Shown here piece after piece: positions 1 through 7,901 of a stretch of 64,000 bases of DNA. Source of the DNA: Streptomyces venezuelae (GTDB taxonomy: Bacteria; Actinomycetota; Actinomycetes; Streptomycetales; Streptomycetaceae); contig NZ_CP029191.1 of assembly GCF_008642335.1 (NCBI RefSeq), forward strand, positions 6,634,001 to 6,698,000, read 5' to 3'. Numbering within the stretch: position 1 is the stretch's first letter; each line of letters opens with the position of its first letter. A program made the position numbers and the translations under genes. The notes under the pieces are model-generated. The model had not been told where the DNA came from. It saw only the letters and a list, made by a program, of their open reading frames with translations, and ran no database searches.

Positions 1-579
1 GTCGCCGCGTACGGCATCGCGACGAAGGCGACGTACGTCGCGACGATGGCGTTCTACTCCGTGCGCCAGGCGGCCGCGATCCACACGGCCCACCTGCTGG
101 GCGCGGGCCGGGACGAACGGAGGGCCGTTGCCCGTGAGGCGCTGCGCATCGCCGGTGCGGCCGGTTCGACTGCGGCGGTGGTGCTGCTCGCCGCCGCGCC
201 CTGGGTCATGCGGGGGTTCGGGGCGGAGGGCGCGGTGGCGGATGCGGGCGTGTTGTACCTGCGATGCCTCGGTCCGTACCTGGTGCTGCTCGCCTGCTTC
301 ATCGGCGTGGCCGGGGTCTACGAGGGGAGCGGCAGCAGCCCGGCGCTGGCCCGCATCACGACGGGCGGTGTCGTGGTCCAACTGGGCTTGGCGTACGCCC
401 TGTTGGACCACGGCCTTCCCGGCATCTGTGCGGCGATGGCATTCGCGGTGGCTCTGCAATGCGCGGCGCTGACGCGCGTCAGCGGAGGGAGGCGTACGCG
501 ACGAACTCCGTCCAGGCGCGGGGGGAAAGGGCGAGTTGGGGGCCGTCGGGGTTCTTGGAGTCGCGTACGTGGAGGGTAG
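1..579 (+). CDS. MATE-family efflux transporter, C-terminal part (5' end outside window)
   Basis: The frame is open from base 1, so the gene begins upstream. The visible part has about four hydrophobic segments (AAVVLLAAAPWVM, LGPYLVLLACFIGVAGV, VVVQLGLAYALL, ICAAMAFAVALQCAAL) and the G-A-G-R loop after an AAIHTAHLLGAG helix, as in the second half of MATE (MatE) drug/sodium antiporters of the inner membrane. After residue ~160 the frame runs on through about 30 Arg/Gly-rich residues that overlap the convergent DUF397 gene by about 100 bp. That tail is unlike a MATE C-terminus, so the natural stop may have been lost. Family call is moderate. Confidence 0.6.
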   Translation, partial: VAAYGIATKATYVATMAFYSVRQAAAIHTAHLLGAGRDERRAVAREALRIAGAAGSTAAVVLLAAAPWVMRGFGAEGAVADAGVLYLRCLGPYLVLLACFIGVAGVYEGSGSSPALARITTGGVVVQLGLAYALLDHGLPGICAAMAFAVALQCAALTRVSGGRRTRRTPSRRGGKGRVGGRRGSWSRVRGG

Positions 580-724
580 TGGGGCAGGGGGCGATCTCTA
601 CGCAGTCGTCTCCCGAACCGCTGCTGTAACTGGATTTGCGCCAATCCGGCGCCACTTCCACGCAGTTGTCACCATCGCCGCTGCTGTAGCTGCTCTTGAA
701 CCAGGCCAGTTCGGGGGTGCTCAT
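479..724 (-). CDS. DUF397 domain protein with doubled motif
   Basis: An 81-residue acidic protein. DUF397 proteins are small partners of WhiJ-type XRE regulators in Streptomyces; their biochemistry is poorly known. The core W-[FR]-KSSYSSG-x-G-D-x-CVE-[VI]-A motif occurs twice (about residues 8-24 and 28-44), followed by the typical VRDSKNPDGPxL and AW-x-x-F-V end. The start ATG overlaps the stop of the upstream XRE gene as ATGA, so the two are co-translated. It probably modulates that regulator, by analogy with the WhiJ locus. Confidence 0.9.
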   Translation of the reverse strand: MSTPELAWFKSSYSSGDGDNCVEVAPDWRKSSYSSGSGDDCVEIAPCPTTLHVRDSKNPDGPQLALSPRAWTEFVAYASLR

Positions 725-1554
725 GCCGCTCCTCGCATTCGCTTCAGCAGGCTCACCGAGTCCTCGAACGTGAGAGCCTGTGCGCGCATCCTGGCATACC
801 GCATCTGGAGAACGCTGACCTCATGCGGATTGGAGATGAATTGGCCGAAGCGCTGTCCCTCGGAGTACGCGCACCACTTATGCTCCGGGGTCTCAAGTAG
901 GCAGATGGGGCCGTGCAGCCCAGCGTGGCTTTCCCTCACCACCGGCATGACCTGAACCTCGATGTTGCGGCGCTCGGCAAGACCAAGAACGTGGTCGATG
1001 AGTTCCATGGTGACTTCATGCCCGCCCACGCGACGCAGGAACAAATGTTCCTCAAGGATGAAGCTGTACGCCGTGTTCGGCCGCTCCGTGAGAAGCTGTT
1101 GGCGCTCGATACGCGCCTCAAGTTGCGCCTCGACCTGATCGTCCCCCAGCGGTGGAAGTTGATTGACGAATAGCGTCCGTGCGTATGCCCTGGTCTGCAA
1201 CAAGCCGGGCAGCGACCGGCACTCATACGTCGACAGCGCCACTGCCTCCTTTTCCAGCCGTGCCCACTGGCGGAACCAGGACGCCAACCCCCGTTGCCGC
1301 GACAGCTGGTTCGCCGCCAGCCTCAGCGTCCCGAACGCGTCCAGCGCCATCTCGCACTGGTCGACGAAGCGGGGCGGCGGAAAGCGGCGGCCTTGCTCGA
1401 CGGAGGCGATGAAATGGGCCGAGTAGCCGATTTCGGGGGCCAGGGACTCCTGCGTGTACCCGGCGCGCTTGCGGAAGCTCTTCAGGACGGCACCGAAGGC
1501 CTTGAGGCCATCGGTCGGTTCGGGCTCATTACTGCTCGTCGTACTTGACGACAT
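721..1554 (-). CDS. XRE-family regulator with DUF5753 domain (WhiJ-like)
   Basis: 277 residues. An N-terminal lambda-repressor-type HTH (about residues 15-70, with FRKRAGYTQESLAPEIGYS and ASVEQGRRFPP) is followed by a DUF5753 ligand or partner domain (WFRQWARLEKEA, LPGLLQTRAYAR, YSFILEEHLFLRRVGG). This architecture is typical of the Streptomyces WhiJ/AbaA family. I chose ATG 1554 over GTG 1557 because AGGGGA lies about 9 nt upstream of it. It is divergent from the ATPase at 1711 and coupled to DUF397. The ligand is unknown. Confidence 0.92.
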   Translation of the reverse strand: MSSSTTSSNEPEPTDGLKAFGAVLKSFRKRAGYTQESLAPEIGYSAHFIASVEQGRRFPPPRFVDQCEMALDAFGTLRLAANQLSRQRGLASWFRQWARLEKEAVALSTYECRSLPGLLQTRAYARTLFVNQLPPLGDDQVEAQLEARIERQQLLTERPNTAYSFILEEHLFLRRVGGHEVTMELIDHVLGLAERRNIEVQVMPVVRESHAGLHGPICLLETPEHKWCAYSEGQRFGQFISNPHEVSVLQMRYARMRAQALTFEDSVSLLKRMRGAA

Positions 1555-1640
1555 CACGGGTATCCCCTGACGCTCGGCTATCGGTCTGCGCCAACGCGCC
1601 CATGCTCACGTTCCGTCACCCGTACTGTCCACCCTTCGCA

Positions 1641-1665
1641 CTCGTACAATTACGCAGCGTACGAG
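1641..1665. promoter_or_regulatory. Candidate operator, inverted repeat CTCGTAC-N11-GTACGAG
   Basis: Perfect 7-bp arms separated by 11 nt lie between the divergent XRE gene and the ATPase gene. The position fits a binding site for the XRE regulator controlling both promoters. This is inference from symmetry and position only. Confidence 0.35.
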
Positions 1666-1710
1666 TTTCGTGCCTGGTGTACTCGCCCGCGTACGGCCAC
1701 CGTTGCCGCC

Positions 1711-2154
1711 ATGTCGACGCAAGCGCGCCCCGCCGCCGCACCCCGCACCTTCGCGCAACGCTTCAGTCCCACGCCTCGGGGCGCCCGCCTCGCAAGGAGG
1801 TTGACCAGGTACCACCTGGACGGCTGGGGCATCGCGTACGACACCGAACTCTCCGACGCCGCCGAGGCGATCGTCGCCGAGCTCGCGGCGAACGCCGTGA
1901 CCCACGGTCGCGTACCGGGCCGCGACTTCGAGCTCGGATTGACGCTGCGCGCCGACACGCTGCGTATCGAGGTCGCCGACGCGCGCGCGGACGTCGTCTC
2001 GCACGTCGCGCGCAAGTCCGCGGGCGTCGAAGGGGAGTCGGGGCGGGGACTCGTGATCGTCGCCGCGCTCGCCACCGAGTGGGGCGTGGCCGGACGCAAG
2101 GTCGGCAAGACGGTGTGGGCGGAGCTCAACACGCAGGGCCACGAACGGAGTTAA
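1711..2154 (+). CDS. ATP-binding protein, anti-sigma/serine kinase fold (HATPase_c_2)
   Basis: 147 residues. A GHKL ATPase of the RsbW/SpoIIAB-like kind: an N-box-like AIVAELAANAVTHG (about residues 50-63), a D-A-R-A-D turn, and a G-box-like ESGRGLVIVAALA (about 111-123). It has no transmembrane or sensor domain, so it is probably a cytoplasmic anti-sigma or regulatory kinase. Such ATPases regularly neighbour XRE/DUF397 pairs in Streptomyces, as here, where it is divergent from them. No clear Shine-Dalgarno sits before ATG 1711, so it may be poorly translated or leaderless. Confidence 0.88.
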   Translation: MSTQARPAAAPRTFAQRFSPTPRGARLARRLTRYHLDGWGIAYDTELSDAAEAIVAELAANAVTHGRVPGRDFELGLTLRADTLRIEVADARADVVSHVARKSAGVEGESGRGLVIVAALATEWGVAGRKVGKTVWAELNTQGHERS

Positions 2155-2267
2155 CCGCGCGTACATTCGGGCGGGGTGTTACCCGATGTGCTGCGTACGC
2201 CACGCGGTCACCATCGCGCCCCAGTCTCACGCAAGATCCATCCGTTCCCGGAGCGAGGAGACACCGC

Positions 2268-3581
2268 GTGACCAGACACTGTCCGACCCGTCGAACAATC
2301 GGTTCGGTCGTGCTCGCCATGACCACCGCCTTCGTGGCGGCCACCACCACCGCATCCGCCACCGCGACGGCCGCCGAGCAGCTGCCCGGCATAACCCCGC
2401 GAGCCGAGACCCCCGTCCTGCACGACGACGACGCGGGCGGCAACGCCGACGCCGACGACCCGGCGATCTGGCGCAACACCGCCGACCCGGCGCGCAGCCT
2501 CGTGATCGCCACCGCCAAGGAAGGGGGTCTCAGGGCCTACGACTTGGACGCCCGGCCCGTCCAGTCCGTCGCCGCCCCGCCCGCCGAAGGGCCCGACGAC
2601 GCGCCGGGCCGCTTCAACAACGTCGACCTCGTCCACGGCCTCAAACTGTCCTCCGGGGTCGCCGACCTCGCCGTCACCAGCGACCGGGGTCACGACACGC
2701 TGCGCTTCTACCGCATCGACCGCGACCGCTCCGGCGGCCCCCTGACCGACGTCACCGACCCCGCCGCGCCGCCCGTCTTCTCCGCCGACCAGGCCGAGGT
2801 CAACGAGCAGCGGACCGCGTACGGCCTCGCGACCTGGCAGGACAAGGCGAGCGGCCGCTCGTACGCCCTGGTCAGCCAGCGTGAGCGCACCGGCGTCGCG
2901 CTCCTCGAACTGCTCCCGGCGGGCGGCGGCAAGGTCACGTACCGCAAGGTCCGCACGCTGGACCTGCCGTCCTCGTTCCGGCTGCCGGACGGCACGTCGT
3001 GGAGCCCGTGCGCGGAGCCCGGCGAACTCCCGCAGGTGGAGGGCATGGTCGTCGATCCGGACAACGGCACGCTGTACGCCGGGCAGGAGGACGTCGGCAT
3101 CTGGCGCATGCGCGCCGACCTCACCGGCAAGCCCGAACTCGTCGACAAGGTGCGCGAGTACGGCGTTCCGGGCGTCTACGACGAGGAGACGGAGGAGTGC
3201 GAGGCGGGCGCCGATCCCGGGTACGGCGGCAAGCGGATCACCGCCGACGTCGAGGGGCTCACGCTCGTCCATGAGAAGGACGGGGACGGGTACCTTCTCG
3301 CCTCCAGCCAGGGCGACAACACCTTCGCCGCGTACGACCGCGAACTGAGCGACCGGAATGAGTACGAGGGTGGCTTCAGGGTCACCCCGGCGGGCGGCGC
3401 GCTCGACGGGTCCGAGGAGTGCGACGGTGCCGCCGCGCTCAACGAGCCGCTCGGCTCGAAGTACCCGCACGGCCTCCTCGTCGTCCAGGACGGCCACGAG
3501 GCGCCCGGCGACGGCGACCGCCCCGCCACGAACTTCAAGTTCGTCGACCTCGGCAAGGTCATGAAGACGCTGGACGACTGA
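2268..3581 (+). CDS. Secreted beta-propeller phytase (3-phytase)
   Basis: 437 residues. Residues 1-36 look like a Sec signal peptide (RR, hydrophobic VVLAMTTAFVAATTTA, cleavage near ATA-A). The rest matches bacterial beta-propeller phytases: DADDPAIW near the start, FNNVDLVHG, SDRGHDTLRFYRID, QVEGMVVDPDNGTLYAGQEDVGIWR and DVEGLTLV, with many acidic residues that bind calcium in this family. It would release phosphate from extracellular phytate. GTG 2268 is chosen because GAGGAG lies 7 nt upstream; the frame is open much further upstream but without a signal peptide. The 3' end overlaps the convergent HTH gene by 23 bp. Confidence 0.92.
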   Translation: MTRHCPTRRTIGSVVLAMTTAFVAATTTASATATAAEQLPGITPRAETPVLHDDDAGGNADADDPAIWRNTADPARSLVIATAKEGGLRAYDLDARPVQSVAAPPAEGPDDAPGRFNNVDLVHGLKLSSGVADLAVTSDRGHDTLRFYRIDRDRSGGPLTDVTDPAAPPVFSADQAEVNEQRTAYGLATWQDKASGRSYALVSQRERTGVALLELLPAGGGKVTYRKVRTLDLPSSFRLPDGTSWSPCAEPGELPQVEGMVVDPDNGTLYAGQEDVGIWRMRADLTGKPELVDKVREYGVPGVYDEETEECEAGADPGYGGKRITADVEGLTLVHEKDGDGYLLASSQGDNTFAAYDRELSDRNEYEGGFRVTPAGGALDGSEECDGAAALNEPLGSKYPHGLLVVQDGHEAPGDGDRPATNFKFVDLGKVMKTLDD

Positions 3582-4503
3582 ACCGGCGCCGGAAGACGGA
3601 TTCCCCGCCGGATGCGGACGGCCGTGCGGGGCCTGCGAGCGCGGCCCGCTGCTCGGGCGTGAGCCTGAGTCCCGGGTCGTGCCCGGCCGCCTGCACGGCG
3701 CTGATGACCCGTGCCGTCGGCCAGCCGAGGGCGGCGGCGAGCTCACCCGTGGTGAGGGGGCGGGCCGCGTGGAAGAGCGCGGCCAGTACCGTCAGCGCGT
3801 CCTCGACGGTCGCGGAGGTCGGCGGTCCCGTCATGCTCCGGTGGATCCCGGCGAAGAACGCGTGCATCGCGTTGAGCCGCGCCCCCGTGGGGGTGTCGGG
3901 CCCGAACAGGTCCGCACCCTCCCGGGCGGTCGCCGCGCATGCCGCGTTCTTGTGCGCACTGGTCAGCCAGGCGCGCAGCCAGACCTCCTCGTCGATGACG
4001 TAGCGGTCGCGGCGCCGGCCGGGCTCGTGCTCGCGGGAGAGGACGTCGAGCCCTTCCAGATACCCGACCGCCTTGGACACCGAGGCCGGACTCACCTTCA
4101 GGCGGCGTGTGAGCTCCGCGGAGGTCTCGGCGCCGGTCGGGGCCGTCACCAGGCACGCCAGTACCCTCGCGGCGGTGCGGGGCAGCCCGACGGCGATCAG
4201 CAGAGAGGCGAACTTGTCCACGTACGCCTGGACGGCGGCGGGGTGGGGATCGTGATCCACCTCGGGCTCGGGCTCGGGCGCCGCGGGCCGTCGGGACGGG
4301 GGCCGGTTGCGCCTGCGCCACGCGTCGGCGCGGTCGGCGTGCTCCGCGCGGTAGGCGTCGGGGCCGCCGTTGCGGGCGACCTCCCTGCTCACGGACGAGG
4401 TCGCCCGGCCAAGCCGCCGCGCGATGGCGGCGTACGACAACTCCTCGGCCAGCCCCGCCTCGATGGCTCTCCGGTCCTCCGCCGACAGTCTTCCGCCGCC
4501 CAT
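3559..4503 (-). CDS. HTH regulator, IS30-type HTH plus GbsR/MarR-like winged helix
   Basis: 314 residues. Residues ~5-45 form a homeodomain-like HTH (LSAEDRRAIEAGLAEELSYAAIARRLGRATSSVSREV) of the type found in IS30 transposases. A winged-helix region around ~105-165 follows (GLPRTAARVLACLVTAP, LTRRLKVSPASVSKAVGYLEGLDVL), as in GbsR/MarR regulators. A third HTH-like stretch lies near the C-terminus. There is no catalytic transposase domain, so it is a regulator and not a transposon. ATG 4503 has an AAAGGGGG site upstream. It is divergent from the serine hydrolase at 4693, a plausible target. Confidence 0.85.
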   Translation of the reverse strand: MGGGRLSAEDRRAIEAGLAEELSYAAIARRLGRATSSVSREVARNGGPDAYRAEHADRADAWRRRNRPPSRRPAAPEPEPEVDHDPHPAAVQAYVDKFASLLIAVGLPRTAARVLACLVTAPTGAETSAELTRRLKVSPASVSKAVGYLEGLDVLSREHEPGRRRDRYVIDEEVWLRAWLTSAHKNAACAATAREGADLFGPDTPTGARLNAMHAFFAGIHRSMTGPPTSATVEDALTVLAALFHAARPLTTGELAAALGWPTARVISAVQAAGHDPGLRLTPEQRAALAGPARPSASGGESVFRRRFSRPASS

Positions 4504-4692
4504 GTCCCCCCTTTGCGTTGCGTTAGCCCTCATGGGCAACGCTACGCGACCCCAAAAACCCGTCTGTTGCACGAAGTTGTCCGTCGTGTGGCGCTGCAGA
4601 CGGACGCATGTGCAACGTAGCTTTCAGTTGTCGCGAAAGAAAGCAGAAGACCAACCGCGGCTGAAGAAGCAGGACAGCACCAGGGGGTTCAC

Positions 4693-5802
4693 ATGGAAGA
4701 CGCCACTCCCGTGGCGCCCGGCCGAGGCGGCCACGAAGCCGCGCAGCGCGTCCTCGACCGGGCCGTGCGGGAAGGGGGAGTGCCGGGCATCGTCGCCCAA
4801 GTCCGTGACCGGGGCGGGAACTGGTGCGGCACGGCGGGGGTCGCCGACACGCGGACGCGGCGGTCGCGGGGGCACGAGGACAGGTTCCGGATCGGCAGCA
4901 TCACGAAGACGTTCGCCGCCGCGGTGCTGCTGCAACTCGTGGGCGAGCGCAAGCTGACGCCGCGGGACACCGTGGACCAGTGGCTGCCAGGCGTGCTCCG
5001 GGGGAACGGGCACGACGGCACCACGACCACCGTCCGGCAACTCCTCGACCACACCAGCGGGATCTACAGCTACACGCACGACCAGGCGGCGCTGAGCACG
5101 CAGGAGACCTACACGCCCGCGGACCTCGTCGGGATCGCCCTGTCGCACCCGGCGGACTTCGCTGCGGGCACGGGCTGGACGTACTCCAACACCAACTACA
5201 TCGTCCTCGGCATGATCATCGAGCGGGTGACGGGGCGGACGCTCGCGGAGGAGATCGCGGACCGCGTCGTGCGCCCGCTCGGCCTGAAGGGAACGTCCCT
5301 GCCGCCGACGGCGGACGCATCGCTCCCGCAGCCGCACGCACGCCACTACACCAAGCTGTTCTCGCCCGACCCGGACGCGCCGGTCCACGACGTCACGGAC
5401 CTGGAGGCGAGCCCGTACTGGGCGGCGGGCGGCATGATCTCCACCGTCGACGACCTGACCAGGTTCTTCTCGGCCCTCCTCGGCGGACGGCTGCTCCGCC
5501 CCGAGCAGCAACGGGAACTCCTCACGATGGTGCCGACCAGGGACTGGCTCCCCCGCACCACGTACGGTGCCGGAATCTCCCGCCTGCTCCTGCCCTCCGG
5601 CACGGCGGTCTGGGGAATGGGCGGAGCCCTCTTCGGCTCCTGGTCGTACGTCTACGGCACCCGCGACGGCACGCACATGCTCGCGGTGAACATCAACGCC
5701 GACTGGGCGACGGGCCACTGGGAGGACCCGATCGGCATCTTCAACGACCTCCTGGAGACGGAGTTCAGCTACGGCTGCGCGTTAGGCTTCGCGTCGACCT
5801 GA
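4693..5802 (+). CDS. Serine hydrolase, class C beta-lactamase / DD-peptidase family
   Basis: 369 residues. The catalytic S-x-x-K is S69-I-T-K72 (RIGSITKTFAAAVLLQL) and the Y-x-N is Y164-S-N166 (WTYSNTNYIVLG). DHTSGI and AAGGMISTVDDLTRFF are also typical of the family. No signal peptide is visible at the chosen ATG, so it may be a cytoplasmic esterase or peptidase instead of a periplasmic carboxypeptidase. AGGGGG precedes the ATG. It is divergent from the GbsR/MarR-like regulator. The substrate cannot be told from sequence. Confidence 0.9.
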   Translation: MEDATPVAPGRGGHEAAQRVLDRAVREGGVPGIVAQVRDRGGNWCGTAGVADTRTRRSRGHEDRFRIGSITKTFAAAVLLQLVGERKLTPRDTVDQWLPGVLRGNGHDGTTTTVRQLLDHTSGIYSYTHDQAALSTQETYTPADLVGIALSHPADFAAGTGWTYSNTNYIVLGMIIERVTGRTLAEEIADRVVRPLGLKGTSLPPTADASLPQPHARHYTKLFSPDPDAPVHDVTDLEASPYWAAGGMISTVDDLTRFFSALLGGRLLRPEQQRELLTMVPTRDWLPRTTYGAGISRLLLPSGTAVWGMGGALFGSWSYVYGTRDGTHMLAVNINADWATGHWEDPIGIFNDLLETEFSYGCALGFAST

Positions 5803-5807
5803 CGCGA

Positions 5808-5840
5808 CCGCTCCGCCGTCGGGCATGGACGGCGGAGCGG
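5808..5840. terminator. Bidirectional terminator hairpin
   Basis: A perfect 13-bp stem (CCGCTCCGCCGTC / GACGGCGGAGCGG) with a 7-nt loop lies between the convergent serine hydrolase and DUF4232-type genes. It has no U-tract, as is usual in Streptomyces. Confidence 0.65.
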
Positions 5841-5862
5841 CCGCGTGGCATCGCGTGTCGTG

Positions 5863-6390
5863 TCAGTCGAAGGGGACGGCGTCCGCCGCGTTGGCGTGCC
5901 AGTTCGTGCTCTTCGGCTTGTCGATCAGGGTCGTGCTGGGGAGGCGGAGGTCGGTGGCGTTCCCCTCGTCGCCCATCACGGCGATGGCCATCCAGTCGAA
6001 CTCCGCGCCCGAGTTGCCGTTGGTCGACTTGGGGTTGATGCCGGCGTACGCGGCCTTGGTGCCCGACACCTTGACGTCGTCGGTGACGGCCTGTTCGGCG
6101 GGGGTGACCTGCCGGTCGGGGTGCGAACCGAAGCCGGCGGAGGGGAACGTGCCCTCCAGGTAGCAGGTGATGCCGGGCCTGGCCTTGGCCGTCACGAGCA
6201 GGTAGCCGCCGGCCTGCGTCTTCTCGGTGACCTTGAAGGTCAGGTCGTCGGTCCCGCAGACCTGTTCGACGGGGGCCTTGGACTGTCCGCCGACGGCGAG
6301 CGCGGTACCGGCGGCGGTGGTGGTGAGGGCCGCGGCGGCCACGGCGGTCAGGACCAGACGGGCGGGGCGGGCGGTGAGACGCGAACGCAT
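5863..6390 (-). CDS. Secreted DUF4232-type protein
   Basis: 175 residues. Residues 1-33 are a Sec signal (RSR, hydrophobic LVLTAVAAAALTTTAAGTALA, cleavage after ALA). The mature part contains two cysteines (QVCGTDDL, ITCYLEG) and a beta-rich pattern ending HANAADAVPFD. It resembles DUF4232 exported proteins of streptomycetes, whose function is unknown. ATG 6390 has GGAG upstream; an ATG four codons earlier lacks one. It is followed convergently by a hairpin terminator. Confidence 0.7.
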   Translation of the reverse strand: MRSRLTARPARLVLTAVAAAALTTTAAGTALAVGGQSKAPVEQVCGTDDLTFKVTEKTQAGGYLLVTAKARPGITCYLEGTFPSAGFGSHPDRQVTPAEQAVTDDVKVSGTKAAYAGINPKSTNGNSGAEFDWMAIAVMGDEGNATDLRLPSTTLIDKPKSTNWHANAADAVPFD

Positions 6391-6553
6391 CGGTTGCTCC
6401 ATGGGTGCGGTGAAGGGCGGCTCGTGAGCGGTTCGTCCGGCGAGCCGCTCGGACGGTCCACAGCCTGGGGCGTGATCCGTCCCGGCCGCCAGCACCCACC
6501 GGCGAAACGGGACGCCGGAACGCCGAAACGGCCGCTGACCAGTGCAAACACCG

Positions 6554-7141
6554 TCACCCTGGAACGGGTGGCTGGGACGCCACGTGCACGCGTTCGCCCT
6601 GCTGCCCGTAGAGGGCGATCGTCTCCGCCGGGACGTCGTCCCGCGCGTTGCCGATCCAGTGCGGCGTCGCCGTGTCGAACTCCGCCGCCTCACCCGCCGT
6701 CAGCTCCGTCCGGGTGTCGGTCAGGACGAGCTGAACCGTCCCGTGAAGCACGTAGAACCACTCCCGGCCGGGGTGCACATGGAAGCGCGGCGGCGGGAGC
6801 TGCGAGGCCGGAGGGTAGATCACCTTGTACGCGCGCATGCCGCCCGTCTTCACGCCGAGCGGCACGAACGTCAGCCCGTCCTTGCGGAAGGGACGCAGGT
6901 GGACCCGCGGGTCGCCGGTGGCCGGCGCGGCGACGAGTTCGTCGAGCGGCACGGCGTAGGCGCGGGCGAGCGGGAGGAGCTGTTCCAGGGTGGGGCGGAT
7001 CTGACCGCGTTCGAGCCGCGAGAGGGTGCTCGGCGTGAGGCCCGTGCGCTCGGCGAGCGTCGCGAGGGTGAGGCCGAGCGCCTTGCGGAAGCCCCGCAGC
7101 CGCGGCCCGACGTTCTCCAGTACGGCCTGATCATCGGTCAC
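6554..7141 (-). CDS. XRE-family regulator with C-terminal cupin
   Basis: 195 residues. The HTH is at ~10-65 (LRGFRKALGLTLATLAERTGLTPSTLSRLERG). A cupin_2 barrel is at ~110-185 (PPPRFHVHPGREWFYVLHGTVQLVL and FDTATPHWIGNA), where the His/Glu residues could bind metal or a ligand. This is the widespread XRE-cupin architecture used to sense small molecules. GTG 7141 has GGGAGG upstream and overlaps the end of the preceding HTH gene by 11 bp, so the two regulators are probably co-expressed. Confidence 0.92.
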   Translation of the reverse strand: MTDDQAVLENVGPRLRGFRKALGLTLATLAERTGLTPSTLSRLERGQIRPTLEQLLPLARAYAVPLDELVAAPATGDPRVHLRPFRKDGLTFVPLGVKTGGMRAYKVIYPPASQLPPPRFHVHPGREWFYVLHGTVQLVLTDTRTELTAGEAAEFDTATPHWIGNARDDVPAETIALYGQQGERVHVASQPPVPG

Positions 7142-7832
7142 AGCAGCCGCCTCCCTTCGTCCCCCAGTCCAACTCGCGGGCCCGCAGCCCCGCCTGGAAA
7201 CGGGACGTCGCACCGAGCGCCGTCATGAGGTCGGCCACGCGCCTGCGGTACGTGCGCAGCGACATGCCCAGCTCGCGCGCCGTCACCTCGTCGGTGTGCC
7301 CGGCGCTCAGTGCCCGCAGGACCCGGCGCGCTTCCTCGCTCAGCGCGGGCGGGCGCGTCCGGCGGTACTCGTCGAGGTCGACGGCCGTCTCCCACGCCGC
7401 GTGCAGCAGCGTCCTGACGCCTTCGACCGCGACCGGCGTCCGGATCACCGTGAACGTACGCACCCCCTGGACCGGCGCCCCGGCCAGGATCGCCGCGCGC
7501 CGGTCGATGACGATCGCCTCGTGGGCGAGCGGCGCCGCCGAAATGCGCACCTGCGCGCCGGATTCGGCGATCCGGACGAGCCGCGCCTCCGACCGCGCGT
7601 CCGCCAGTGCGCGCGGCGTGTACAGCTTGCGCATCGTCAGGCCGCCCGGCACGAGCGGCGGGCGCCGGCCCCCGGCGAACGCGGCGTTCACGCCCGGCGA
7701 GAAGGTCACCAGGTCCGCCGCCGCGCACAGGAACTCCTCGCGGGCCCCGGTGATGAGCTCACCGGCCCGGCGCACCAGTTCCCGCTCGCCCCGCAGCGAC
7801 ACGATCTGATCTGTGTGGGATGTGCTCGGCAT
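7131..7832 (-). CDS. LuxR-type HTH regulator with TrmB/PLD-like sensor part
   Basis: 233 residues. The N-terminal ~150 residues resemble the middle domain of TrmB/PLD-like regulators (AREEFLCAAADLVTFSPGV, HEAIVIDRRAAILAG). The C-terminus carries a LuxR-like HTH (ALSEEARRVLRALSAGHTDEVTARELGMSLRTYRRRVADLMTALGATSRFQAGLRA). It ends in a Cys-Cys (GGGCCDR). It is divergent from the aldo/keto reductase at 7902, 69 bp away, which it may regulate, and overlaps the XRE-cupin gene downstream. Confidence 0.85.
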   Translation of the reverse strand: MPSTSHTDQIVSLRGERELVRRAGELITGAREEFLCAAADLVTFSPGVNAAFAGGRRPPLVPGGLTMRKLYTPRALADARSEARLVRIAESGAQVRISAAPLAHEAIVIDRRAAILAGAPVQGVRTFTVIRTPVAVEGVRTLLHAAWETAVDLDEYRRTRPPALSEEARRVLRALSAGHTDEVTARELGMSLRTYRRRVADLMTALGATSRFQAGLRARELDWGTKGGGCCDR

Positions 7833-7901
7833 GGTGGGGACAGTCTGGCAGCAAGTGGCCACGTGATCGCGTGCGCGGGACGCACATCGCAGGATCTGCG
7901 C

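Noticed and set aside
1545..2267. An N-terminal extension of the phytase frame back to 1545
   Set aside because: The stretch is out of frame with the true ATPase gene at 1711-2154. A clear ribosome-binding site and signal peptide set the phytase start at 2268.
3559..4503. A transposase, because of the IS30-type HTH
   Set aside because: There is no DDE catalytic domain, no terminal inverted repeats and no target duplication. The rest is a GbsR/MarR-like winged helix.
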